DNA of 5,629 bases from an uncultured Lachnospiraceae bacterium (GTDB taxonomy: Bacteria; Bacillota_A; Clostridia; Lachnospirales; Lachnospiraceae), in NCBI GenBank assembly GCA_947564305.1, contig CANOBT010000281.1, positions 1 to 5,629 on the forward strand, read 5' to 3'. A program made the translations under genes and the position numbers. Shown piece after piece: positions 1 to 5,079 of the stretch (the first letter of the stretch is position 1; each line of letters begins with the position of its first letter). Below the pieces are notes generated by a model. It made no database searches. It worked only from the letters and a program-made list of their open reading frames with translations, and was not told where the DNA came from.

Positions 1-1
1 T

Positions 2-205
2 GAGATGCTCTCGCAGAAATGGGCGTTCCCAGATTACTTTAAAACACCGTTGACAAAAACTGTTGATTATAATGGTTATTATGCCTGTAAGCCATTGCTT
101 ACAATAGTGGAATGGTGGAAAGATGGATGTAAAGATGATGATGATTTGCTTGAACTTCATAGAGAAGATTTTAAAAAGGCTCTTTCAGACAGACAAAAGG
201 TATAG
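2..205 (+). CDS. 3' part of an unrecognised small-protein gene (runs off the left edge)
   Basis: The reading frame is open from base 2, before the first ATG at 5, so the gene probably begins outside the window and only its C-terminal part is seen. The visible protein has aromatic and charged segments (WAFPDYFKTPL, IVEWWKDGCKDDDD) and no signal peptide or membrane segment, suggesting a soluble cytoplasmic protein. I do not recognise the family. Its place at the head of a plus-strand array containing SUKH and SseB-like genes makes an immunity-type role plausible, but this is inference from context only. It stops at TAG (203-205). The next 89 bases look like a continuation in a shifted frame (separate entry), so the stop may be a mutation rather than the original end. 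The ATG at 5 could also be the true start, since any ribosome binding site would lie outside the window. Confidence 0.5.
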   Translation, partial: EMLSQKWAFPDYFKTPLTKTVDYNGYYACKPLLTIVEWWKDGCKDDDDLLELHREDFKKALSDRQKV

Positions 206-294
206 GCTGAAAAATAGCTGTTTTATGGGATTGTAGTGATGAAGAAGAGGAAAAGGGACGTGCCATAATGTTTTTTGTCAGAGGAGGAATGTAA
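206..294 (+). pseudogene. Probable decayed C-terminal tail of the preceding gene
   Basis: Directly after the TAG at 203-205 the original frame continues as Ala-Glu-Lys. From 214 the neighbouring frame then reads plausible protein: IAVLWDCSDEEEKG followed by RAIMFFVRGGM and TAA at 292-294. Restoring one A in the A-run at 210-214 would join the two frames, and a one-base change in TAG would rejoin them to the upstream gene. The tail would end 3 bases before the next ATG (298), the tight packing seen elsewhere in this array. The composition (mixed acidic and hydrophobic, ordinary codons) is protein-like, but the stretch is short and open frames of this size occur by chance. No homologue could be checked, so this is a moderate inference. 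The alternative is plain intergenic DNA carrying the ribosome binding site of the next gene. Confidence 0.4.
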
Positions 295-297
295 CGG

Positions 298-810
298 ATG
301 GAGAGATTAATGCCGGATTACACTGAGAATATAATTGTAGGTGTATTTTACGATGGGAAATTTGATTGGTATGTGACCGACAAGGAAATCTGGTATTTAG
401 ATTATAAGAAAAGATCAGATGCATATAAAAAGATAGGATTTGATATGGGAGAAGATGAAGATGGTATTGAGGATGAAAGACAAGGTTTATTGATTTTAAA
501 TTCAGACAATGCCAAAATCTTTTTAGAAAGAATAGAAAATTATAAGTTTGAGGCAGAGCAGTTGAGAGAACTTTTGATACAAAGTAAAACCCCAACGGAT
601 GATACCTGGCAGTTTGATTTCCGGCCCAGCCTGTATGTAAATTTTGATACGCATCAATTGTTTTCTCTTTATTCAGAGCCAGCGTCTTATGAAGATTATG
701 TGACTTTGGGCTGGGAAGGGGAGTATCTTGATTTTATGGAGCTTATTCCACAAAATCAAAGATATTGGATGCGAGATGGTTATAATGAATTATTAATGGA
801 GGAAGTATGA
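298..810 (+). CDS. Unrecognised 170-aa acidic soluble protein, candidate immunity protein
   Basis: This is a complete gene with a strong GGAGG at 283-287, ten bases before ATG 298. A second in-frame ATG at 310 is possible but has a poorer site. The protein is acidic, has no signal or membrane helix and looks like an alpha/beta globular fold. An N-terminal half (FYDGKFDWYVTDKEIWYLDY) leads to an acidic patch (GEDEDGIEDE, about residues 51-60), a helix-rich middle (ERIENYKFEAEQLRELL) and a C-terminal part rich in aromatics (RPSLYVNFDTHQLFSLYSEP, then GWEGEYLDF and RYWM). I cannot name a family. The length, acidity and presence in an array with SUKH and SseB-like genes fit the immunity proteins that neutralise polymorphic toxins, but no toxin is visible. 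It overlaps the next gene by four bases (ATGA), so the two are probably translationally coupled. Confidence 0.8.
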   Translation: MERLMPDYTENIIVGVFYDGKFDWYVTDKEIWYLDYKKRSDAYKKIGFDMGEDEDGIEDERQGLLILNSDNAKIFLERIENYKFEAEQLRELLIQSKTPTDDTWQFDFRPSLYVNFDTHQLFSLYSEPASYEDYVTLGWEGEYLDFMELIPQNQRYWMRDGYNELLMEEV

Positions 811-1013
811 AAAAAACAATATCAATAATATCAGAAGAGTTTGAAAATGAAAAAACAGGAGAAAAAGTTGAAGGAATAACTATAATAGTTGACGGGGTTT
901 TAAAGGAATTCTTGGATATCATTAAAACACAAAAACCGCAATATAAAAATAATGTTAGTGTTATTCAGGACGCATTAATGCAGGGATTAGAAAAAATTAA
1001 AAACAGTATTTAG
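807..1013 (+). CDS. Unrecognised 68-aa protein translationally coupled to the upstream gene
   Basis: The start ATG overlaps the upstream stop in ATGA (807-810) and has its own GGAGG at 798-802 inside the upstream gene, so coupled translation and a functional pairing are likely. The protein has a polar N-terminal half with a probable beta hairpin (GEKVEGITIIVDGVLKEFL) and an amphipathic C-terminal helix (SVIQDALMQGLEKIKN). It has no cysteines and no membrane segment. The end resembles the helix-turn-helix spacing of small ribbon-helix-helix proteins only loosely, and I do not claim DNA binding. It could be a cofactor or subunit for the 170-aa partner, or a small independent immunity protein. 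The frame stays open beyond its TAG stop into the truncated repeat copy at 1059, so the 3' end may have been altered by the same recombination. Confidence 0.7.
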   Translation: MKKTISIISEEFENEKTGEKVEGITIIVDGVLKEFLDIIKTQKPQYKNNVSVIQDALMQGLEKIKNSI

Positions 1014-1094
1014 TACATAACGGACACCAATAGGAAGATAAGGGTTCAATATAAGCCATATGAGTCGGACAATCTTTTTTGGACAATCTTTGAT
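1014..1094 (+). pseudogene. In-frame remnant upstream of the truncated repeat copy
   Basis: After the TAG at 1011-1013 the same frame runs without a stop into the repeat copy, reading YITDTNRKIRVQYKP and then the repeat-encoded YESDNLFWTIFD before Met at 1095. Bases 1014-1058 do not match the corresponding part of the full-length gene (before 3811). Yet the segment KIRVQYKPYESD sits where the full-length protein has KLQLVLRNFIKTYESD, with similar spacing and character. It may be a scrap of the N-terminal half of another paralogue, left when the downstream part was replaced. This is an inference from a short stretch. Chance openness of 15 codons is quite possible. Confidence 0.35.
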
Positions 1095-1537
1095 ATGGAG
1101 AGCAATATTAAGGAAAGGGAGAGTCTGAGGGCTATTGGAGCATTTACGATGCCATCGTTTGAAATAAGCAAGCATGTGCTGGATGTATCTGAGCCAGTAG
1201 ATGAAACGGAATTAGCCCGTGAGGTGTTAAAGGTTGCATCAAGAGAAGAAGACGATTTCCTAAATCTTGTCTCCCATAATGCAGATGTATTTAACAGGAA
1301 GATATTGGAAGAAACCGGATATTTAGATGAAAAATTGATAAAAATGATAGCGTGTATTGAGTTGGGCGATATTGAGAAGGCTGGGAGGATGGCAGAGGAA
1401 GAGATAAAGAAAAGAAAAAGCGGCGGCTATGGAAATAATGATAAAGATATATATCAATATATTGTTGAATATTGTACGGCTAAATGCAGAGAGCGCAATG
1501 CCGGTTGGAGAAACCATGCTATCAGGTTATTAGGAAA
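1059..1537 (+). repeat. Direct repeat, copy 1 of about 479 bp
   Basis: The repeat matches 3811-4289 at a constant offset of 2752 without insertions or deletions. Bases 1059-1426 are identical to 3811-4178 (368 bp). I count seven substitutions, at 1427, 1429, 1433, 1469, 1478, 1495 and 1496, after which 1497-1537 is identical again. The bases at 1058 and 3810 differ, and similarity fades after 1537, giving sharp ends. The repeat covers codons 66 to about 225 of the 237-aa protein. Confidence 0.97.
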
Positions 1538-1577
1538 AGTGCGTTATCCTTGCAAGCATAAGGGAGGAGATATGTGA
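1095..1577 (+). CDS. 5'-truncated copy of the 237-aa array protein (160 codons)
   Basis: This frame encodes residues 78 onward of the full-length protein at 3616-4329. It is identical for most of its length, then differs at a Tyr/Phe and an Arg/His position and has an unrelated last dozen residues (VRYPCKHKGGDM). ATG 1095 is an internal methionine in the full-length copy and has no convincing ribosome binding site before it, so this is probably a broken or silent copy. Expression by readthrough from upstream or by weak initiation cannot be excluded. The predicted protein is acidic and helical (ETELAREVLKVASREEDD; DEKLIKMIACIELGDIEKAG), soluble, and of no family I can name. The stop region carries a strong GGGAGGAG (1562-1569) that serves the next gene at 1579, so the sequence is at least maintained as part of the operon. 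Confidence 0.6.
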   Translation: MESNIKERESLRAIGAFTMPSFEISKHVLDVSEPVDETELAREVLKVASREEDDFLNLVSHNADVFNRKILEETGYLDEKLIKMIACIELGDIEKAGRMAEEEIKKRKSGGYGNNDKDIYQYIVEYCTAKCRERNAGWRNHAIRLLGKVRYPCKHKGGDM

Positions 1578-1578
1578 C

Positions 1579-1983
1579 ATGGAAAAATGGGAGGAAATTT
1601 ATAAGGGAAAAATACCAAAAGACAAATATAAAGTTCAAATTACAAATTCAGAAGAGGGAGGTTTAATAATTGAACTAAGGGGTATACAATATCAGGCGAT
1701 TATAAAATTCGGCGCTGTTCAAGCAATAAGAATGTTAGATGAAGGAATAGTCCAAGATGGCTTGTATTCGGATAAGGAAATAGAAAAATATAAGAAACAG
1801 GATTTTGAGAATGTTATATATGAACTGACGGATGGGGAATTTGAAAAAACAATACGAAAAATATCGGCAGGGATTATAGATTTATTAGAGACTAAGCATT
1901 ATGTGGTTATTACACGAAATTTTAATATTGATATTATTACAGAATGGGAGCCGGAATTGAATGTTTATAACGAATTTATATAA
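1579..1983 (+). CDS. Unrecognised 134-aa soluble protein, candidate immunity protein
   Basis: ATG 1579 follows the preceding TGA (1575-1577) by one base and is served by GGAGG at 1563-1567. An ATG at 1572 is followed at once by the TGA and is not used here. The protein begins with a charged stretch (EKWEEIYKGKIPKDKYKVQI), then beta-strand-like segments (GGLIIELRGIQYQAIIKFG), a helical middle (VQAIRMLDEG, SDKEIEKYKKQDF), and ends with a hydrophobic strand (KHYVVITRNFNIDIITEW). It has no signal peptide, membrane helix or metal-binding residues. I do not recognise the family. Its size, acidity and array position suggest an immunity-type protein. The gene is AT-rich (about 30% GC in the part I counted) compared with the SseB-like gene. 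After the TAA the same frame continues for 15 codons to a second TAA at 2029-2031, so the protein may once have been longer. Confidence 0.75.
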   Translation: MEKWEEIYKGKIPKDKYKVQITNSEEGGLIIELRGIQYQAIIKFGAVQAIRMLDEGIVQDGLYSDKEIEKYKKQDFENVIYELTDGEFEKTIRKISAGIIDLLETKHYVVITRNFNIDIITEWEPELNVYNEFI

Positions 1984-2071
1984 GCAAAACATAATGCAGA
2001 GTTTCTTGTAAAGTTATTTAGAGAAATGTAAGTATTTTATGTAGGATTGGGATGAATGTGAAATTTATAAA

Positions 2072-2542
2072 ATGAAAAAAGAGACGAAGTTAATGAAAGT
2101 AAAAAAATTTAAAAACTTGAATGATAAGCAAATTGAAAATATAGAAAACAGGTTCAAGGTTAATCTTCCGGCAGAATATAAGTCTTTTTTAAAACAAGTC
2201 GGAGGAGGAGTTGCAGAGAAGGATGAATCTAATCAAATTACTTTAGACGAAATTAATGAAAGCATTGTTTTAGATGTTTTATACGGAGATGATGAAAATG
2301 AAAAAGGAAATATAATATTTTGGATGGAGCAGTTTGAAGGAGAACTGCTTAAAGATGCAATTATAATAGGGGATGACCTTTTGCAGGGATTTATAGTCAT
2401 GATTTGCAAAGGAGAAAGCCAAGGGATATATTATTGGGATGATTCATGCAATTTTGAATGTTCTGATGATGAAAATAATATGTATTGGATTGCAGATACT
2501 TTTGGTGAGTTTTTGAATTTGGTTAATATAGAAGAACGATAA
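2072..2542 (+). CDS. SMI1/KNR4 (SUKH) superfamily protein, probable immunity protein
   Basis: The protein shows the SUKH pattern. An N-terminal helix (NDKQIENIENRF, residues 17-28) leads into LPAEYKSFLKQVGGG (32-46), which matches the family's characteristic LP-x-x-Y/F-x-x-F/L followed by a glycine-rich turn. Next come IFWMEQF (82-88), a central strand and turn IIIGDDLLQG (97-106), a YYWDD strand (120-124), and a final ADTFGEFLNL helix (141-150). The length of 156 aa is usual. Known SUKH proteins are cytoplasmic and often protect bacteria from polymorphic nuclease and other toxins, so an immunity role is the best guess; the partner toxin is not in the window. The start at 2072 lacks a clear ribosome binding site. 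It overlaps the stop of a tiny seven-codon frame (2052-2075) preceded by AGGA, which could couple it. ATG 2093, giving a 149-aa protein, is an alternative start. Confidence 0.88.
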   Translation: MKKETKLMKVKKFKNLNDKQIENIENRFKVNLPAEYKSFLKQVGGGVAEKDESNQITLDEINESIVLDVLYGDDENEKGNIIFWMEQFEGELLKDAIIIGDDLLQGFIVMICKGESQGIYYWDDSCNFECSDDENNMYWIADTFGEFLNLVNIEER

Positions 2543-2562
2543 AAGTGAGGTAATGATTTATA

Positions 2563-2874
2563 ATGAAACAATGCGATTGCTGTGAAAGGATAGGAATAAA
2601 AATCAATTCTATGGAATTATTTGAAGAGTTACAGAGCTTTTTTGACGGGCAGGTGGAACAAGGCATATTTTCGGAAAAAAGAGTGAGAGAGTTATATTTT
2701 ATGTGGAAAGGTTTTTTTGAAGAGACGAACTGTTATGCAGACAAATGGTATAAATGTAATGTATGTGGGACCTTGTGGGAATTTAAGTATCCTGATTTCC
2801 CGGCAAATGGTTATGTCAGAAAGTTTCCGGATGGAAAATATACAGGAAAGGAAGTAGTGAAGGATGGACATTAA
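2563..2874 (+). CDS. Unrecognised 103-aa protein with two Cys pairs, possibly zinc-binding
   Basis: The N terminus is MKQCDCCER, giving C4, C6 and C7, and the C-terminal half holds YKCNVCGTLWEF with C65 and C68. The two C-x-x-C pairs (C4/C7 and C65/C68) could bind one structural zinc, joining the ends of a helical middle (FEELQSFFDGQ, SEKRVRELYFMWKGFFEE). A C57 lies between them. After the second pair comes a conserved-looking aromatic/proline segment (EFKYPDFPANGYVRKFPDG). The start at 2563 is preceded by GTGAGG (2545-2550), slightly distant at 12 bases. The gene overlaps the SseB-like gene by 11 bases, so they are probably co-translated. I recognise no named family. An immunity or accessory protein is likely from context, and zinc binding is inferred from cysteine spacing only. 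Confidence 0.72.
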   Translation: MKQCDCCERIGIKINSMELFEELQSFFDGQVEQGIFSEKRVRELYFMWKGFFEETNCYADKWYKCNVCGTLWEFKYPDFPANGYVRKFPDGKYTGKEVVKDGH

Positions 2875-3610
2875 TCGACCAGTGGAAAATCCGGCATTGC
2901 TGGATGCGATGAATCAGTTGAGGCAGGGGAAGGGCAGTGAGGAAGTATTCTTTTCTGAATTGTTCCAGGCAAAATTCCTTTGCCCGGCTCAAGTAGAACG
3001 GAAAGGTGCTGTTAGAGGAAAAAGGGGGGAAGTATCAGTTGGGGAGGGAAGTACGGTATTCCCGGCAAGCATAAGGGATCAGGAGGGGAATCATTTTCTC
3101 ATGGCGTTTACCGACTGGCAGGAGCTAAGAAAGTGGTCGGAAGAGAAAAACCTGGAGACATTGGTCTTAACATATGAGGATTATCAGCACATGGTAGTCA
3201 ATGACGGCTCGCCGTATGCGGGGGCTGTTATTAATCCTTATGGCGCGAACATTGTGCTGAACAGAGATATGCTGCAAAACATCCACCCGGACAAAGTGAC
3301 CATGCAGGCGGGGGAAGAGGTTATGATCGGGGTGCCGAAAGATTATCCTGTAAAGATGGCTGAGGCATTAAAGAGGGAATTTGCAAAACAAAAGGTAAAA
3401 TGCGCCTATTTGTTATGGATGGCGAGAGGCGATGAGACAAGCTATCTGCTGATATTAGATGCGGATGGGAATGAACAAAAACTGTTTCCTGTGATAGGGG
3501 AAATGTGCCAGCCATATTTGGATGGAGAATTTATGGATATGGTGACGCTTTATTCTCAGTTTGGGCAGAGCGCGGCTGAGAATCAGGAGCCGTTTTATAG
3601 ACGGGGTTAA
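2864..3610 (+). CDS. SseB-family protein (N- and C-terminal SseB domains)
   Basis: The 248-aa protein has the two-part SseB layout. The N-terminal domain (about residues 7-135) starts with NPALLDAMNQLR and includes FLMAFTDWQELRKW (78-91), LVLTYEDYQHMV and AVINPYGANIVLNRD (121-135). The C-terminal domain (about 148-248) starts near QAGEEVMIGVPKDYP and ends with YSQFGQSAAENQEPFYRRG. SseB was named from an enhanced serine sensitivity phenotype in E. coli; its biochemical role is unclear. In Firmicutes, SseB-domain genes often sit among toxin-immunity arrays, which fits here. The start ATG overlaps the upstream gene by 11 bases, with GGAAAGGAAG (2844-2853) before it. Its GC content (about 50% in the lines I counted) is well above that of the flanking small genes (about 22-33%), suggesting a different origin from its neighbours. 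Confidence 0.87.
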   Translation: MDINRPVENPALLDAMNQLRQGKGSEEVFFSELFQAKFLCPAQVERKGAVRGKRGEVSVGEGSTVFPASIRDQEGNHFLMAFTDWQELRKWSEEKNLETLVLTYEDYQHMVVNDGSPYAGAVINPYGANIVLNRDMLQNIHPDKVTMQAGEEVMIGVPKDYPVKMAEALKREFAKQKVKCAYLLWMARGDETSYLLILDADGNEQKLFPVIGEMCQPYLDGEFMDMVTLYSQFGQSAAENQEPFYRRG

Positions 3611-3615
3611 GGAGT

Positions 3616-4329
3616 ATGGATAAAAAGCAGTTAAAAGAGGCTGAAAAGAAGGTCAACAAAGCGATTAAGGCAATAGCAAAGGAATATTGTTACAGAACGG
3701 TTTCTTATGATTTTTATAAAAAGAGCGGGGACTTTTTCTTGCATACACATTATTGTATGAAGTTGCAAGAAAAAAAACTACAGTTGGTACTTCGGAATTT
3801 TATTAAAACTTATGAGTCGGACAATCTTTTTTGGACAATCTTTGATATGGAGAGCAATATTAAGGAAAGGGAGAGTCTGAGGGCTATTGGAGCATTTACG
3901 ATGCCATCGTTTGAAATAAGCAAGCATGTGCTGGATGTATCTGAGCCAGTAGATGAAACGGAATTAGCCCGTGAGGTGTTAAAGGTTGCATCAAGAGAAG
4001 AAGACGATTTCCTAAATCTTGTCTCCCATAATGCAGATGTATTTAACAGGAAGATATTGGAAGAAACCGGATATTTAGATGAAAAATTGATAAAAATGAT
4101 AGCGTGTATTGAGTTGGGCGATATTGAGAAGGCTGGGAGGATGGCAGAGGAAGAGATAAAGAAAAGAAAAAGCGGCGGTTTTGGGAATAATGATAAAGAT
4201 ATATATCAATATATTGTTGAGTATTGTACAGCTAAATGCAGAGAGCATAATGCCGGTTGGAGAAACCATGCTATCAGGTTATTAGGAAAGCTGAGGCATG
4301 TGGGTACTGCGAGCAATAAAGATATATGA
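3616..4329 (+). CDS. Full-length 237-aa array protein, partner of the truncated copy
   Basis: This is a complete gene, five bases after the SseB-like stop. AAGGAG (3609-3614) lies only one base from ATG 3616. That is an unusually short gap, and the next in-frame Met is far downstream, so initiation probably depends on coupling to the upstream gene. The protein has a basic, lysine-rich N-terminal helix (KQLKEAEKKVNKAIKAIAKE), then YRTVSYDFYKKSGDFFLHTH, then a strand-like region up to YESDNLFWTIFDM (66-78). The rest is acidic and helical (ETELAREVLKVASREEDDF, DEKLIKMIACIELGDIEKAG, IYQYIVEYCTAKCRE). I cannot assign a family with confidence; an N-terminal similarity to DUF4304-type proteins crossed my mind but is unproven. 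Residues 66 to about 225 lie in the direct repeat. It is soluble and probably immunity-related by context. Confidence 0.8.
   Translation: MDKKQLKEAEKKVNKAIKAIAKEYCYRTVSYDFYKKSGDFFLHTHYCMKLQEKKLQLVLRNFIKTYESDNLFWTIFDMESNIKERESLRAIGAFTMPSFEISKHVLDVSEPVDETELAREVLKVASREEDDFLNLVSHNADVFNRKILEETGYLDEKLIKMIACIELGDIEKAGRMAEEEIKKRKSGGFGNNDKDIYQYIVEYCTAKCREHNAGWRNHAIRLLGKLRHVGTASNKDI
3811..4289 (+). repeat. Direct repeat, copy 2 of about 479 bp
   Basis: This copy lies inside the full-length 237-aa gene and matches 1059-1537. The first 368 bp (3811-4178) are identical to copy 1. The seven differences lie at 4179-4248, changing Tyr to Phe and Arg to His between the encoded proteins and leaving three codons synonymous. 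Being embedded in an intact reading frame, this is more likely the donor or original arrangement. Confidence 0.97.
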
Positions 4330-4364
4330 AAAAAGGATAGCTCTGAGAAATATTTTTGATACTA
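4330..4364. other. Short gap between the array and the insertion sequence
   Basis: These 35 bases follow the TGA of the 237-aa gene and run to the TA at 4363-4364. I see no hairpin followed by a T-run and no reading frame worth noting, so no terminator for the array is visible before the insertion sequence. The element may have separated the array from further downstream genes that lie beyond the window. Confidence 0.5.
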
Positions 4365-4383
4365 GTGTACTGTATCATTGATA
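4362..4383 (+). repeat. Left inverted repeat of the IS630 element with CTA flank
   Basis: Read on the plus strand this begins CTAGTGTACTGTATC and pairs with the reverse complement of 5608-5629 at 21 of 22 positions (A versus G at the sixteenth). The TA at 4363-4364 is the likely target duplication, so the element proper starts at 4365. Confidence 0.93.
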
Positions 4384-4405
4384 TTTAACATATCTGCCAC
4401 CTCTA

Positions 4406-4588
4406 TTATGAAGTGACAGATGAAATTACTGGATAAAGTGATATCAGCTTTTCTCTGGCATCACCTGTTTGGAAATGCCACCGTATTTTAGCCTTATCAC
4501 GATTGCGCTCTGTTTCCCATGCAGACAGTTCGCTTTTTAGTATGGCAATTGTATCTATACGACGTGACAGGCATTGGCGTGTCATCAC
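4406..4588 (-). pseudogene. Displaced C-terminal end of the IS630 transposase
   Basis: This frame reads VMTRQCLSRRIDTIAILKSE, then LSAWETERNRDKAKIRWHF, TGDAREKLISLYP and TAA at 4408-4406. It matches the usual end of IS630 transposases, which has a ...RQCL-x-RRI... helix, an AWE-x-x-RN motif and a W-x-F-x-T-x-DAR-x-K-L-x-x-LYP close. It is not a gene of its own: the GTG at 4588 overlaps the end of ORF B and there is no ribosome binding site. Compared with the family pattern, about six codons between LDM and VMTRQ are replaced by two bases, a net loss of about 16 bp that shifts the frame. Confidence 0.85.
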
Positions 4589-5079
4589 ACCATGTCAAGC
4601 CAGCTCCCATGTTTGGGCGTATAATGGATTTCCAGACGCTTTATAATCCTTCTCGCTTCAGATGGCGGAAACGCTTTATAAAGGGATGCAGCTTTATGGG
4701 TGTTCAGGTTATCCATGACCAGAATAATCTTTTCGGCATCCGGGAACATCACATCTGATAAATATTTGATTTCCTGCGCCCAGTCAATGGCAGTGCGGTG
4801 TTCATGGACGCTTACATGATGCTTTCCTCCAAGCGGTTCCACGAAAGCGAATATACTGCAGGTGCCGTTCCGCTTATATTCCGAATCGGTTTTCTGGTCA
4901 TCACCGGGACGCATGGGTAACGGCTCTCTCACATCTCCTAACAGCTGGTATGGCTTTTCATCCATACAGACAACAGGACGTGCCGGATTGTATGGAAGTT
5001 CATAAACATCAAGGACATCTTCCATACAGGCTACAAAGTCAGCATCTTCTTTTGAGGGGATGCACCAGTAATCATTCAT
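4585..5079 (-). CDS. IS630 transposase, DDE catalytic part (ORF B), truncated
   Basis: ORF B overlaps the ORF A stop by ATGA (5079-5076). It is more likely translated as the -1 frameshift extension of ORF A (joining LKK to NKLRPHMNDYWCIP) than from its own ATG. It has the DDE_3-type catalytic core of IS630 transposases, with a first acid in VVCMDEKPYQLL (D40) and a second in ILVMDNLNTHKAASLYKAF (D123). The family's HYTPKHGSWLDM block lies at 152-163. In relatives that block runs directly into a segment of the type AEIEL, which carries the third catalytic glutamate. Here it is followed by Val and a TGA stop (4587-4585), so the glutamate is lost and the protein should not catalyse transposition. 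The remaining C-terminal sequence lies in another frame just downstream. Confidence 0.9.
   Translation of the reverse strand: MNDYWCIPSKEDADFVACMEDVLDVYELPYNPARPVVCMDEKPYQLLGDVREPLPMRPGDDQKTDSEYKRNGTCSIFAFVEPLGGKHHVSVHEHRTAIDWAQEIKYLSDVMFPDAEKIILVMDNLNTHKAASLYKAFPPSEARRIIKRLEIHYTPKHGSWLDMV

Noticed and set aside
278..595. Minus-strand open frame of 105 codons opposite the 170-aa gene
   Set aside because: It lies antisense to a well-supported gene, has no ribosome binding site that I can see, and its residue content (His/Leu/Tyr-rich) is typical of an antisense shadow.
1323..1517. Minus-strand open frame repeated in both copies (also 4075-4269)
   Set aside because: It is present twice only because it is antisense to the duplicated segment; the repetition is not independent evidence of coding.
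1552..1565. A 14-base exact match between 1552-1565 and 3065-3078 (GCAAGCATAAGGGA)
   Set aside because: It is short, in different frames and contexts, and can arise by chance in purine-rich DNA; flanks do not match.
2047..2071. Possible promoter with TTGGGA and TATAAA before the SUKH gene
   Set aside because: The spacing is only 13 bases and the TATAAA abuts the start codon, leaving no room for a leader.
4330..4364. Search for a terminator after the last array gene
   Set aside because: No stem followed by a T-run is present; TATTTTTGAT alone is not sufficient.
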